DNA of 64,000 bases from Syngnathus acus (GCF_901709675.1 NC_051108.1:8106631-8170630); one strand, 5' to 3'. Positions 38,701 to 49,766 are shown, numbered from the stretch's first letter. A program made the numbers and translations. Notes: generated by a model from the sequence alone, not told the origin.

Positions 38701-40706
38701 GACATTCAGGATCTTCTAACCACTGTTACTTTACTGTACATTTATCATTGTAGCTAAACTCCACCAGGGGGAGCCCTAGAGCAAAATTGTGAGTTACTAG
38801 TCAATGGCTAATAATCAGACTGAGTTGAAAGAGTCACCTGACCTGGAGATGAGGATTGGTGAGCAGAGCCCTGAGCTCCAAGCCCTCTTTCTGTTGGCTG
38901 GACTGGAGGATCTTCTGGACCTAAAAACATGCACACGCGCACTACTAGCTTGCTTCATAAAGAAACATGTAAACGTCGCAAAGCACGCTTTGAAATCAAT
39001 GCAATTTCACACTCCTGCGACAAATCGACTTTTAGGGTTTTCATTCCAAGCAATTTTGTGTTGTTTTGTGTTAACGCAATATTATTTATTATTTATTTAT
39101 TGTCCCATCAATGGCATTAGTTGACCTGAAAACACATTGCAGGCGTATTAAACAAGCTTTAAACAATAAACTAAATTGTCCGTGGGAATAAACGTGATAA
39201 TTGGCCATAATTAAACTGCTTGTGGTTAAAAGGCAGGGAAATTATTATTTACTTTTTTTTTTGGGTGTCCTGTTAGAACTCTGCAGTGTTACACTAATAT
39301 AGCTCACCAACAAGGTGACACACTTCTCCCACCCTTTAGCGGGCCATTAAGAGTTAAGCTCATCCAATAGCAGCGGCTATTAGGCGTTGTTAAAACGCTT
39401 CGGGATCCGTGCCCGGCGTTTGCTCTCCCACACGGGTTTACCTCACTGAGTGAGGATGAGGCCTTGCCATGTCTGAGCGCAAAATAGATCCGCTCAGTTG
39501 GGTCGTCTCTGGTGGCCTTTAAATGAACTTTACACAGCCAAGCTCACGCCTGTCGGTTTCAGCACGGTAAAGGCTGATTCTGCAATATTGTTTTTTTTCC
39601 CTTCCATTCGTAGTTGATAAATCCCAGTGGAGAACCTGTTTAGCTAAATAGCAGCAAAGCGAATTACAATGTCTGTGGTTGTGTGTGTGACAGGAAAAAA
39701 CACAGGCTCAATTGACATAAGTCAATTACCGCCGCTTTGCTTCAGTACCGACTGGCCTGTGTTTGTGCTGACAAGATGACATCACCTGACAGTATACTCG
39801 TGCATAGCAAGCGAAGCACGTCGCATACCTCTAGGCATAGCTCCTGCGCTTGCGCCGTGAGGGGCGAGGTGGGGTTGACTCGATTCATCTTTTGGGACAC
39901 AACGGTGTAGATGCTGTAGGCGCACTTAAAGTCATCATTGGCAAGCAGCTGGATGAGCAGCTCCGCATCCTGGTGGCTCCGAGCGTCACTTAGGTATTGC
40001 TGCACCCACTTGATGGCTTGCAGCAGCTCCTCCAGGTCTGACACAAATTGCATGGATGAGTTTATTCGCTTTTTAATGTCATTGGACTCTTTTAAAAGAT
40101 TATACTTTTTTTATGCAGCACACAGAGTGTGATTAAAACTAGAGGGTTTTTTTTGGGATACAGAATCTGTAAGAACTTTTGCCCCCGAGATGTGCTCACA
40201 GTGCTTCCCTGCCAGTTTTCAACTTAAATATATATCCTGTCCTTTACCCTGCCTCCTCAATAGTCACTATTCGACATTATTTTCTCATCACTCCCAATAG
40301 GTCACAACTTGCCATTCTTCTCTGAAGTCTGCATTCCTCTGCGACCACACCATCCCCCAAAGACGCCCAAGATATAAATTCACGTCAACTCACCGGTAAT
40401 TGCATCTTTGGTGGTATGCTCCTTCCCCTCAAAGGTAGGATTGTCAACACCCACTTTTGGATTCTGTGCCAGTTTCCTGAGCCTCAGTGATGCATTGGGG
40501 TCAATGTCGTGCTTCCCCCGGCTATCCTCTTCCCTCCTCTTCCTCAGCTCATCCTGGTAGTGTTGGATTCTCTCCATCTGGGCACTGCAGTGCACGGGCT
40601 TGACGAGGCAACTCTCGTCGCCAGGGCAGTCCACTGCCCGCTCCCTGTGGCTGGCGGCCTGGGCGGTGCCTTCCTGCACATAACCGTTCATGTGGGTCGT
40701 GATCAT
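35721..40706 (-). CDS. pals1: Crumbs-complex scaffold PALS1 (MPP5), a MAGUK
   Basis: This scaffold links Crumbs to PATJ and Par6 at apical junctions. Thirteen coding exons on the - strand: 40394-40706, 39829-40037, 38843-38920, 38493-38612, 38238-38399, 37976-38053, 37721-37904, 37196-37264, 37037-37105, 36502-36663, 36227-36429, 35979-36089 and 35721-35897. All phases close to 644 aa (mammalian 675). The start is the ATG at 40706 (MITTHMNG), one codon inside a longer open frame. Two L27 domains (about 105-225) precede a PDZ domain (about 222-305; [12 protein letters not shown]). An SH3 domain (about 318-386; WWQAYRDGD), a basic hook ([10 protein letters not shown]) and a guanylate-kinase-like domain (about 455-635; [11 protein letters not shown]) follow. 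The end LDTEPQWVP is typical, but the last residues are SWLC rather than TWLR. Two paralogues exist in zebrafish; which this is remains open. Confidence 0.94.
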
Positions 40707-42130
40707 CACGGCTCCACCAGCAAATAGCTCAGACCACCTCAGTCCTGGCCCAGCTCTGCCCAGTTGTTAAGAAGAACTGGTGCAGAGACTCTCATCAGGG
40801 GCCATTTTTACTCTTGACTTTGGAGATCCTGAAACACATGCAAAAATAAAGGCATACAATTATTCAGATAATTTTTATTTTTTGTCTCATTAGACAAACT
40901 CTCAGTCCATTTTGAATGCTTAGGCCCAGTCATTCGTATGATATACCGCTTGCAGCCCTCCCCCCTGCCTGAGCTAATTACAATTGGCATGTCCCCCCCC
41001 CGCCCCCACTCCTGCTCCAAGCTCTCGAAGCATTTATCTAGACTGGCGGCTGACAGTGGAGACTTCAAGAGGGCCATCTGTCGCCACAGCCTTAGTTAAT
41101 CCCTGGATAGTGCAGCAGGCCGAGGTACCTGAGCAGGACATGATGCGTAGGATAGAATTGGAGGTAATCAAATATGATCCAATAACATGACCAAGGCATG
41201 ACAAAAACTATCTTTAAAATGTTCTACAATAACTGCAGATGAACTTCAAATAGTGTGCAAGTATGAAAAGATCTCGTGAACATGAGGAAGCATCCACACA
41301 GACTGTGGCTTGCGCTCTCTAGTTAGCATTCACACATCATTCCAAATCAGGGTATCCCAAAATGATGGGACCCAAAACGGACACCGTGTGCCAATATGGC
41401 ATTGCAATTTGCATTTTCCATACCGAAAAGAAATAATTTGTTTGTGTCGTGTTGCTCTGTTTTAGCGTAGCCTTCTGCAGGATATCACTCTGTGCTGTAA
41501 CGTGTGGTACTGTAAACCCTAAGAAATGATGAGTGGCCGAGACGAGGTTAGCGTAACATCTAACGTACATTTTTATACAACTACTTCGGTGCTTAAAGTA
41601 ACTTGCTCAGGTTTTACCACCCGCAGACACGTCTAGAGGTGAGAATAATGTTGCATTTAGTCCTTGCTGCTTTGCAAAGAGATTAGTTTAAATAGCCTTC
41701 ATGTGCAACTACTCAGTGATTTAACAAGACGTAAAAAGTCACTTTGGCGATATTACGCACAAGAAACTGCTAGAATGTAGTTAGTGAAAGAGGTTATTGC
41801 AGTCTGATTGCTAATAAAACCTCACATTAGTTTTACCCCCCAGTTTAAAATGCGCAGATTAGCTTTGTGCCGCTAACTCCCAAATCAACTACGTAGCCGT
41901 ATCCCGTGAACGGAGACGACTCACCACTGCGGCGTCAGTGAATACGGCTTAAGAAGCCAACTGCTGCCTTCTTCTTAAATCCGCCACTGCTTATTTTGCA
42001 GAAATCAAAGAGGAAAAAGTCACGGTAGAAGGTCAGAACATCAGCACACTCTTGGGGTCCCGGTGGTCCACCTCCAGACTGTTGTAGTGAGAGTTGAGTG
42101 CAGGGACTCCTGAAGCCATTGAAGACGTGC
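40707..42130 (-). other. pals1 5'UTR exons and intron
   Basis: An acceptor at 40829-40830 on the - strand bounds a UTR segment (40707-40828) contiguous with the first coding exon. A good donor (CAGTG/GTGAG on the - strand) at 41925/41924 suggests non-coding exon 1 at about 41925-42130. I see no other gene within the intron. Confidence 0.5.
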
Positions 42131-42703
42131 ACGAGGTGTTTTTATGCGGTCTCCCCTGGCAACACTGAGACGCCACAGCGGCACCCATCGGTCAGACGCA
42201 TTATTAAACGTGCTATTATTGCGATCTCGTCAACCTTAGGACGAATGGGCGAGATTTATCTAAACATTATTCACGGATATATTTTGATTGTTGACCGGCA
42301 TTCTTGCGATAGAAATGCATTCAGTCCAGTACATGTCTTAACATCTTTGGCAATCAGTGGAAATTTTAGAACAAACTATGGCTCCAAATACCCCCCTAAT
42401 AACAAGGCTACTGTTGTGTACACGATGTGATGGTGTCGAATGTTGCTGTTGTTGTTTGAGGACGTTGTTTGATGAGTCATTGCTTTTTTTCTGCTTGCTT
42501 GAGAGGATTGCAAAGGTTTGGGACCCAAAGATGCAGCTGACAGCCTTGTGGGGCATGTAAGGGACGGTGTTCCAAATCTAGCACAACAACTGTTGGTGAA
42601 TAGTGTTGTGCACTTGAGGAGCTCATGTGCGATGTCACATTGCACCACATGGTGGCCACGAGTGCACCGACCCATCTCTCACTGAACTTCAAAACTTCAA
42701 AGT
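42131..42703. other. Intergenic, nothing recognised
   Basis: Unique-looking sequence beyond the probable pals1 promoter. Short open frames on both strands resemble nothing I know. Confidence 0.4.
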
Positions 42704-42867
42704 GTACTGCACTACACTGTGAACCTCACAGACACGTTTGTCAATGACATTAATGTGGGCCAAGTTATTTAAAAATAATTCAAATTTATGTATGTTTTTG
42801 ACTAACTTGGTTTGTGTTATTGTCATTGACAGACATGTCCAGAAATGTGTCATGATGTTGTGCAGTA
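42704..42867. repeat. Imperfect foldback element
   Basis: The arms pair across the centre: GTACTGCAC at 42704 with its complement ending near 42867, and TTTGTCAATGACA at about 42737 with TGTCATTGACAGACA at about 42820. Pairing continues through CCAAGTTA. The loop is AT-rich. Confidence 0.7.
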
Positions 42868-43046
42868 CCCGTGACGTCGTTTTTGACCCAATGAAAGATG
42901 ACTGCTGGTTGGTTGTGCTCATGTGCACCTTGGTACCATTTGACAGAAAACCTGAACTTATCAAGCATTCAGCTGCTTCATGCATGGTGGTCACTGCAGC
43001 GGAGAAGTGTTCAATGGCTGCTTGAAGTCTTGAGATGAGAGTTGGA

Positions 43047-43195
43047 CTTCAGTCACTGCAATGGACACAAGTCTTTGACTGCTCGCCTTTGTCTCCACAT
43101 GACTCAAAACTACAGCAATTGTACAATTCCTGTAGCTTTGAGTCATGTGGGAGACAGCGGAACAGTTAAAGACTTGTCCATTGCAGTGACTGAAG
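43047..43195. repeat. Foldback element with 72-bp arms and almost no loop
   Basis: The left arm begins CTTCAGTCACTGCAATGGAC and the right arm ends with its near-perfect complement. Pairing continues through CACATGACTCAAA, and a few bases at about 43120 form the turn. No target duplication was identified. Confidence 0.85.
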
Positions 43196-43199
43196 GGCA

Positions 43200-43490
43200 A
43201 CTTTGACCTCAAAACTGAAAAAGCGCCACTTTGCCCGCCCCCTGACATGCCCAAAATTTAATCTGACCAATCATGATGGAGTCTTAATTTGCATAATCAC
43301 ACCCACAATTTACCAACCAATCGGAATGCAGCAATGTGCACAGTTGACCAATCTGATTGTCAGCTTGACCTGCCCACGCCCACTTCCAACCCACCAATCA
43401 CACAGCTCCTTATATGCATAGTTGTGCCCACTTTTCCAATCACAGGATTTTATTTTCATTGCTCCACCTACCTCCAGAGACCTCAGCACC
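43200..43490. repeat. CCAAT-rich degenerate direct repeats
   Basis: The words CCAATCA, TGCATAATCACACCCAC and GCCCACGCCCACTTCC recur in approximately 90-bp blocks, suggesting a diverged tandem repeat. No gene is associated. Confidence 0.5.
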
Positions 43491-43646
43491 AGCCTTGCCC
43501 TACCCTATATTTTTCCAATGTCTTTTCACAAAAAATAATTAAATTAAAAAAATCTAAACATCATTTTTTTTTAGTGTTTACGTTTTTTTTATTTAAAAGT
43601 AAGAAGGATAAAGAGTTGAATGTTTAAGTGTTGTTTGTAATCATGC

Positions 43647-43957
43647 TTTATTTTTTTGCAGACTAGACATTCAATCACAAAGTGAACAAGAAAAAGTTAC
43701 AAGTTGGATGACAGTCTGCTCGTTGCTGGGTCGTCAAGTGTTGAAGTGGTCGGACCAGTGAGACGATCGCGGTGTCTGAACATAAGAGAAAAAACAAACG
43801 GTGAGTCAAATGTTAAGTCAACTTCTTGTGCAGAAAAAAAAATATGTTTTTGGCATGAAACTTACCAGTGACAAGGATGAGTTGCAAGTTGGATGACAGT
43901 CTGCTCGATGCGCGTTGAGGATGTCGGCCAGTGAGATGAGTGTAGACAAATTGGTGT
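43647..43957 (-). other. Tandem pair of splice-bounded segments ending in AATAAA
   Basis: Segment X (43866-43957) lies between an acceptor (CAG before ACACC) and a donor (CACTG/GTAAGT). Segment Y starts at 43775 with the same kind of acceptor and an ACACC start. Both contain GCAGACTGTCATCCAACTTG. AATAAA follows on the - strand at 43647-43652. This looks like the last two exons of an unknown - strand transcript, one a duplicate of the other. No protein is recognised. Confidence 0.4.
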
Positions 43958-44022
43958 CTGGATCTAAGACCAAAAATCAATAAATAAATAAAACGCATAT
44001 ATATTTGATATATACCGTATTT

Positions 44023-44094
44023 TTCTGACTATAAGTCGCTCCGGAGTACAAGTCGCACCAGACATAAAATGCATAATAAGGAAGAAAAATGTTT
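44023..44094 (+). repeat. Fragment of a dispersed repeat
   Basis: ACCGTATTTTTCTGACTATAAG with AAGTCGCACC units resembles the ends of a common vertebrate repeat (CCGTATTTTCCGCACTATAAGG type). Only one end is present, and it runs directly into the LINE. Confidence 0.45.
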
Positions 44095-46140
44095 TTGAAG
44101 CTGCAACTTCAGACCTGCATGAACTCACTGACACAGTCACATCATACATCGGTTTTTGTGAGGATTTGTGTGTGCAGACCTTCTACACGTACAACAACGA
44201 CAAACCTTGGTTTACACCAAACCTCAGGATGCTGCACAAAGCCAAGGAGGATGCCTACAGGAGTGGCGACCGGGACCTGTTCAAGCAGACCAGGAACACA
44301 CTGAACCGAGAGGTCAGGAAAGCCAAGAGGTGTTATGGGGAGAGCCTGGAGAGACACCTCTCCGCCAATCCTGATCCCTCAACAGTGTGGAAAGGTCTGC
44401 AGAGCATCACAGGCTTCAAGAAACCCCCGTCCTGTAGAGCAGTGATCCCCAACCTTTTTTGCGCCACGGACCGGTTACGTGTCAGAAATATTTTCGCGGA
44501 CCGGCCTTTATATAAATAAATAATAGATTTATATAACTAAATAATACATTCATATAAATAAATAATACATTTATAATGAATACGATGAAATAAAATGATA
44601 CGACTGGCATAAAAACAAGTATAAACGACATTAAAATAAAACTCACCATTACATTGAATTAGTGGGAGCACTGAGCTTGTTTCTCAGAAACGAGCCGGTC
44701 CCATCTAGGCGTAATCGGAGACAACGACACCCGAAGTGGTTAAGGTTTGTCTTTTAATGCAGGATGCTTGGTCTCCATGTGCCGAAGCAGTTTTGAGGGC
44801 TTCATTGCCTCGTTAGCTAGCCTGTCACCACATATTATGCAGAGTGGGCTGGGCGCGTCATAGTCTTTTAAATGCAGCTTTCCTTTTCTTAGAAGTCGTA
44901 GCCTCTTCTTCTTCCGTCTCCTCATTGGGCTTTTTTCCCTTTCCGAAGAAGCTTTCCAAACATCTCTGTTTCTTGCTCATTTTTGCTTGCTTCGCGGGCT
45001 CAACTGAGGTGACATGTCACGTGACCCAGACGAGCGTCTTGACCTGAACCGACGGATGTAATTGGGAGAGAATCGCCAATTTTTTTATATTTTTCAAAAT
45101 AAATACTTACTCATTTTTGCTAGCTTTGCGGGTGCGACTGGGGAAACATGTCACGTGATCGGGACGAGCGTCTTGACCTGAATTAATTGATCGTCGATTA
45201 AAACAATTTTTATTTTATTTTTCTGTGTGGCTTGGCGGCCCGGTACAAAGTGACCCACGGACCGGTACCGGTCCGCGGCCCGGTGGTTGGGGACCACTGC
45301 TGTAGAGAACCCAAGGCTTGCAAACCAGCTAAACAGGTTTTACTGCAGGTTTGAACGGTCCACCCACACAACAGGACCTCCTGCAGCACAATCAACATAC
45401 ACACCTCCCCCCACAACCACCGCTCTGTCCACACCTCCATCATCGTTATCATCCACTCTCTCGTTTACAGAAGCCGCGCCCGCACTCCAGATCCGCGAGG
45501 AGGAGGTGTGTCAGATGTTCCGGAGACAAAAGGTCAGGAAGGCACTGGGCCCAGACGGCGTGTCCCCTTCCTGCTTGAAAGTCTGTGCTGAGCAACTGGC
45601 ACCCACCTTTGCACGGATCTTCAACCGTTCCCTGGAGCTGTGTGAGGTGCCCTCACGCTTCAAGAGCCCCACCATCGTACCGGTGGCCAGGAAGCACGCC
45701 ATCACAGGTTTGAATGACTATAGACCTGTCGCCCTGACATCTGTGGTCATGAAATCTTTCGAGATGTTTGTGTTGAACCACCTGAAGGACGTCACGGGCC
45801 CCCTGCTCGACCCCCTGCAGTTTGCCTACCGGGCAAACAGGTCAGTGGATGATGCGGTCAACATGGGACTGCACTACATCCTGCACCACCTGGACACCCC
45901 AGGAACGTACACCAGGATCCTGTTTGTGCACTTCAGCTCGGGTTTCAACAGCATTGCTCCTGACATCCTCCAACAGAAGCTCATCCAGCTCGCAGCGCCT
46001 GCCTCCACCTGTCAGTGGATCACCAGCTTCCTGACCAACAGGAGACAGCGTGTGAGGCTGGGGACCATCACATCCGACACCCGGACCACCAATACTGGCG
46101 CCCCTCAGGGGTGCGTCCTCTCCCCACTGCTCTTCTCACA
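44095..46140 (+). mobile_element. L2/CR1-type LINE, piece A (ORF2, 5'-truncated)
   Basis: The + frame encodes the linker and reverse transcriptase: NDKPWFTPNLR, RKAKRCYGESLERHLS, KALGPDGVSPSCLK, LLDPLQFAYRANRSVDDAV and GAPQGCVLSPLLF. It is split by the hAT element at 44440-45299, and the frame continues after it. At 46140 the RT is cut and appears to resume at 47540 with LYTNDFSSG, implying a second insertion (46141-47539). Premature stops outside the insertions are few. Confidence 0.82.
44440..45299 (-). mobile_element. Non-autonomous hAT element with a BED-like remnant (860 bp)
   Basis: The ends are inverted (CAGTGATCCCCAACC and, inverted, CAGTGGTCCCCAACC) and the 8-bp duplication CTGTAGAG is perfect (44432-44439 and 45300-45307). 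On the - strand it keeps the start of a hAT transposase: MSKKQRCLESFFGKG, a frameshift, then LCIICGDRLANEAMKPSKL and RHMETKHP, a BED-type zinc finger. The rest of the transposase is missing. A block of about 78 bp is duplicated at 44979-45056 and 45115-45190, each copy with TCACGTGA. Confidence 0.92.
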
Positions 46141-46240
46141 GTCAAAGTCTACTTTATTGTCAATTTCTTCACGTCAAGACATACAAAGAGATCGAAATAA
46201 CGTTTCCTACTATCCCACGGTGACAAGACATATTACACAT
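46141..46240 (-). repeat. LINE 3' tail, inverted
   Basis: The - strand reads the same 3'UTR and GACAATAAAGTAGACTTTGA tail as the LINE at 7620. It starts exactly where the RT frame of piece A is cut. Confidence 0.7.
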
Positions 46241-46314
46241 TCAAGTAAGAAATACAAAAAGTAAAAATGAGAAGGCACATACAATGAATAAATTAGAGCA
46301 ATGAATAAATAAGA

Positions 46315-46543
46315 GCAAATTGGTGGAAATGGTCCAATTGATTGGTAGGTCGATTGAAGACTCCAAATTGTCCCTAGGTGTGAGTGCGAGTGCAGATGGT
46401 TGTTTGTCTCTGTGTGCCCTGCGATTGGCTGGCAACCGGTTCAGGGTGTCCCCCGCCTACTGCCCGATGACGGCTGGGATAGGCTCCAGCACGCCCGCGA
46501 CCCCCGTGGAGACTAAGCAGTTCAGAAAATGGATGGATGGATG
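46315..46543 (+). repeat. SINE, 5'-truncated
   Basis: Same family as at 111, starting within the body and ending in GGATGGATGGATGG. It retains the GGGATAGGCTCCAGCACGCC core. Confidence 0.8.
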
Positions 46544-46544
46544 G

Positions 46545-47523
46545 TGCAATTGATTGATTGATTGATTGATTGAACTTTATTCATCCCACAGCGGGGAAAT
46601 TCACTTGTCACAGCAGCGCATATGAGTGCAAGAATAATATGAGTGCAAGAATAAAACAAGTGCCAGAATTACAAATAAAAGGGTAAACAACAGACAAGGA
46701 CAAACACAAGTGCTGCTAGTAGAGACGAAACACATTCATTTTATCAGCTGGCATGCATGTTGTAAAGTCTGACAGCAGAGGGAATGAAGGACCTGCGGAA
46801 CCGTTCCTTCCTACACCGAGGGTGCAAAAGTCTGCCGCTAAAGGAGCTGCTCAGGGACCGCACAATCTCATGGAGGGGTTGAGAGGTGTTGCCCATGATG
46901 GATTTAAGCTTAATCAACGTCCTCCTCTCACCTGCATACAGCAGACAGTCAGTATAATAGCGCAAAAGTACAGGAGGAGTAGTGCAAGTGGAGCAGTGCA
47001 AGGCAGCCATCATGGCCCAAAAGGCCAGGACGTCATGTAGCCGAGGGGGGAGAGAGTTCAGGATCCTAACAGCCTGGAGTATGAAGCTGTTGGTGAGTCT
47101 GGTGGTGCGGGAGCGCAGGCTTCTGTACCTCTTCCCAGAGGGCAGTAGATCAAACAAAGTGTGAGCGGGTTGACTCACATCACTCACAATCGTAGTTGCC
47201 TTGCGGGTGAGGTGGGAGGTGTAAATGTCCTTCAGGGAGGGGAGTGAAGCACCAATAATCCTTCCAGCTGTGTTCACTATGCGCTGCAGAGCCTTCCTGT
47301 TGTATTCAGTGCAGCTTCCACCCCACACAGCGATGCAGCTAGAGAGGACGCTCTCAATGGTGCCTTGATAGAATGTGGTCATGATGGCTGGTGGAGCACT
47401 TGCTCGCCTGAGTTTCCGCAGGAAATACAGGCGGCGCTGAGTTTTCTTCCCCAGTGATGCAGTGTTGGTGGTCCAGGAGAAGTCTTCACTGATGTCAAAG
47501 TCAAAGTCTGCTTTATTTTGCAC
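46545..47523 (-). mobile_element. L2/CR1-type LINE, piece B (3' end)
   Basis: The - strand frame 46744-47523 encodes the ORF2 C-terminus (TTFYQGTIESVLSSCIAVW, SLKDIYTSHLTRKA, RKERFRRSFIPSAVRLYN). A 3'UTR follows and ends in ATTGATTGATTGA. At the 5' side it fuses to an AAATAAAGCAGACTTTGA tail of another copy, so it begins at a recombination or insertion junction. Confidence 0.78.
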
Positions 47524-47539
47524 CCCCAGTGCACTTCTT

Positions 47540-47716
47540 CTCTCTCTACACCAACGATTTCTCCTCAGGTGACTCTCCTGTGAAGCTCCTGAAGTATGCA
47601 GACGACACCACTCTCATCGGACTGATCCGAGACGGTGACGAGACTGCGTATAGACAGGAGGTGGAGCGGCTGGCCAAAACGAGCCAAAACCACCTGGAGC
47701 TGAACCCGTGCAAAGG
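47540..47716 (+). mobile_element. LINE piece A, continuation with the YADD motif
   Basis: The frame encodes FSLYTNDFSSGDSPVKLLKYADDTTL, the RT active-site region expected directly downstream of the sequence cut at 46140. It ends at LELNPCK, where an inverted copy begins. Confidence 0.75.
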
Positions 47717-48298
47717 TGGGCGCCAGCTGTTCAGCACAGATTTTCAAGCAGGAAGGTTTCAAGCACCGTCTGGTGCCTTCCTGATCTTTTGTCTCCGGAA
47801 CATCTGGCGCACTTCCTCCTCGCGGATCTGGAGTGCGGGCGCGGCCTCTGCAAGAGAGAAAGTAGGTAACAACGGTGATGGAGGTGTGGACAGAGCGGTT
47901 GTGATGGGAGGTGAGTATGTTGATTGTGCTGCAGGAGGTCCTGTTGTGTGGGAGGACCGATCAAACCTGCAGTAGAACCTGTTTAGCTGGTTTGCAAGCC
48001 TTGGGCTCTCTACAGGACGGGGGGTTCGTTTCTTGAAGCCCGTGATGCTCTGCAGACCTTTCCACACTGTTGAGGGATCAGGATTGGCGGAGAGGTGTCT
48101 CTCCAGGCTCTCCCCATAACACCTCTTGGCTTTCCTGACCTCTCGGTTCAGTGTGTTTCTGGTCTGCTTGAACAGGTCTCGGTCGCCGCTCCTGTAGGCC
48201 TCCTCCTTGACTTTGCGCAGCCTCCTGAGGTTCGGTGTAAACCAAGGTTTGTCGTTGTTGTACGTGCAGAAGGTCTTAGTCTGAACCTGTAAGGTCAC
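47717..48298 (-). mobile_element. LINE piece C, inverted copy
   Basis: The - strand encodes the same linker region as piece A (NDKPWFTPNLRRL to REEEVRQMFRRQKIRKAPDG), then a degraded LKICAEQLAPTFA. With piece A it forms an inverted repeat of about 550 bp whose inner junction is at 47716/47717. Confidence 0.78.
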
Positions 48299-48786
48299 TC
48301 AAACAGGGGGATTGTTAGAATAGGCCTCTTTGGCACATGTGATTAGCTAGGTAGCTTGAGCTATGCCGTTATATCGCTGTAACCCTTCTCTTGCTTCATT
48401 AGCTTTCTCTTCTCTATGACACTATGCACATATGTAGAAGTCGCTCTCAGTTAAGACTACAAGGTCACACATTATCACACAGGCTAGGCAGAGTCGCCTC
48501 CTTGCAGGAAGCCGGCCGAGAGTAGTAGAAGAGCAGGAACCATGGCGCTGGGAGTTAGACCTTCTTCCGAATCTCGCAGAAAGGGCTCCACAGCTGTGCA
48601 TCGATCATTCTGGCATACATTAAATAGTTAAACTGTGAAAGCGGCCTCCTGGTAATTACTGTGAGCATAGCGAGCATTAAAGATAAAGAACTGGGAACGA
48701 ACCTAACAGATGGCAAAATTTAGCTTAAGACATGAAGCATTTCAGAAAATTGTGTCAAAAAGTAGTGATTCCTTTCTTGAGACATC

Positions 48787-49182
48787 TTGTGCTCGTCAGG
48801 GAAACCAATTTCTAGAAATTGCGTGAAAATCTTTGCTAGCCAAAATGACAATGGGCTGTCAACAGCGGTACTGGAGGGATTGCTTTTATGGCAGATAATC
48901 GTTCCCTATGCTCATCTCGAATCAAAATGCTTCTCTTTGTGCTCATCCGTAAAGAGACGCACACGGCTTCACACAAGCAACTCAGTCACACGCCATTCCA
49001 TTCTAACAATGGAACATTTCTCAGCCTTTTTGTCTGTTTTTGAAGCCTTTACATTGTCACAAGTTATTATTACTGACAACATTTCACGACAGTTTTGTTC
49101 CTTTATTTCAGCTTTTTCCGATGTTATTGATCTTGTGAGAAATTTGGGGAAAAAAATAAAGACATTGTGGAAGTTGCTTTAA
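48787..49182 (+). other. Unknown open frame shared by both palindrome arms
   Basis: A 131-residue frame (MCSSGKPISRNC to KTLWKLL). The counterpart at 53015-53419 on the - strand is 134 residues, with roughly a dozen substitutions and a different C-terminus caused by an indel. No domain is recognised, and codon-level conservation is not obvious. It may be non-coding repeat sequence. Confidence 0.25.
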
Positions 49183-49360
49183 AGGCGTAGAATACGAGCC
49201 GAAATTTAGAACATTCAGACTCTGTGAGCCGTGTTTATTAACTGACCAAACTACATCCCGTGCGCATGACAGAAAAAGCCGGCAACGGTAAACGTTGCAC
49301 TACAGATGCCCCCCACCCCAGATTTCCCATTAAAACCTGAGAAAAGAAAAAAATCGAACT

Positions 49361-49423
49361 CCTCCGAACTCAGAAGCTAAGCAGGGTCGGTGAGTACTTG
49401 GATGGGAAACCGCCTGGGAATAC
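49361..49423 (+). pseudogene. 5S rRNA fragment 1 (+)
   Basis: The 3' half of 5S: GAAGCTAAGCAGGGTCGG and TACTTGGATGGGAAACCGCC. The GGCCTGGT stretch is missing between them. An AT dinucleotide tract follows (49424-49490). Confidence 0.8.
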
Positions 49424-49457
<34 letters not shown>

Positions 49458-49603
49458 TATATATATATATATATATATATTTATTTTTTGCACTTCAATA
49501 ACAAAGCAGTTTTTTACAACACCGACCACGTATTGCATTCGGAACCTTTGTACGTTTTCAGGGGCTATTGTGTCTATAAAATGCAATACTTTGATCCCGG
49601 GCG

Positions 49604-49676
49604 GCTTACGGCCATACTACCCTGAGAATAACCGATCTCGACTGATTGTCCGATCTTGGAAGCTAAGCAGGGTCGG
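49604..49676 (+). pseudogene. 5S rRNA fragment 2 (+)
   Basis: The 5' part of 5S (GCTTACGGCCATACTACCCT to AGCAGGGTCGG), cut before box C. TATAAAATGC lies about 30 bp upstream (49576), as in fish 5S spacers. Confidence 0.85.
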
Positions 49677-49766
49677 CAAAGTTTCTGAATGCCATACGTG
49701 TGTAAACTTTGCATATCTTCAGGGACGATTGTGTCTATAAAATGCAAAACTTTGATGCCTATGAAG

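Larger units (their letters stand above)
48351..49423 (+). repeat. Left arm of the 5.5-kb palindrome
   Basis: This pairs as an inverted copy with 52700-53857 at high identity. The left arm lacks about 90 bp present in the right arm near the inner end. It contains a 131-codon open frame (48787-49182), which matches a frame in the other arm but no protein I know. The inner end is a 5S-like fragment. The homology ends outward at GTAGCTTGAG (48351). Confidence 0.88.

Noticed and set aside
40707-40709. pals1 start one codon upstream
   Set aside because: That codon is GTG. The ATG at 40706 gives the family N-terminus.
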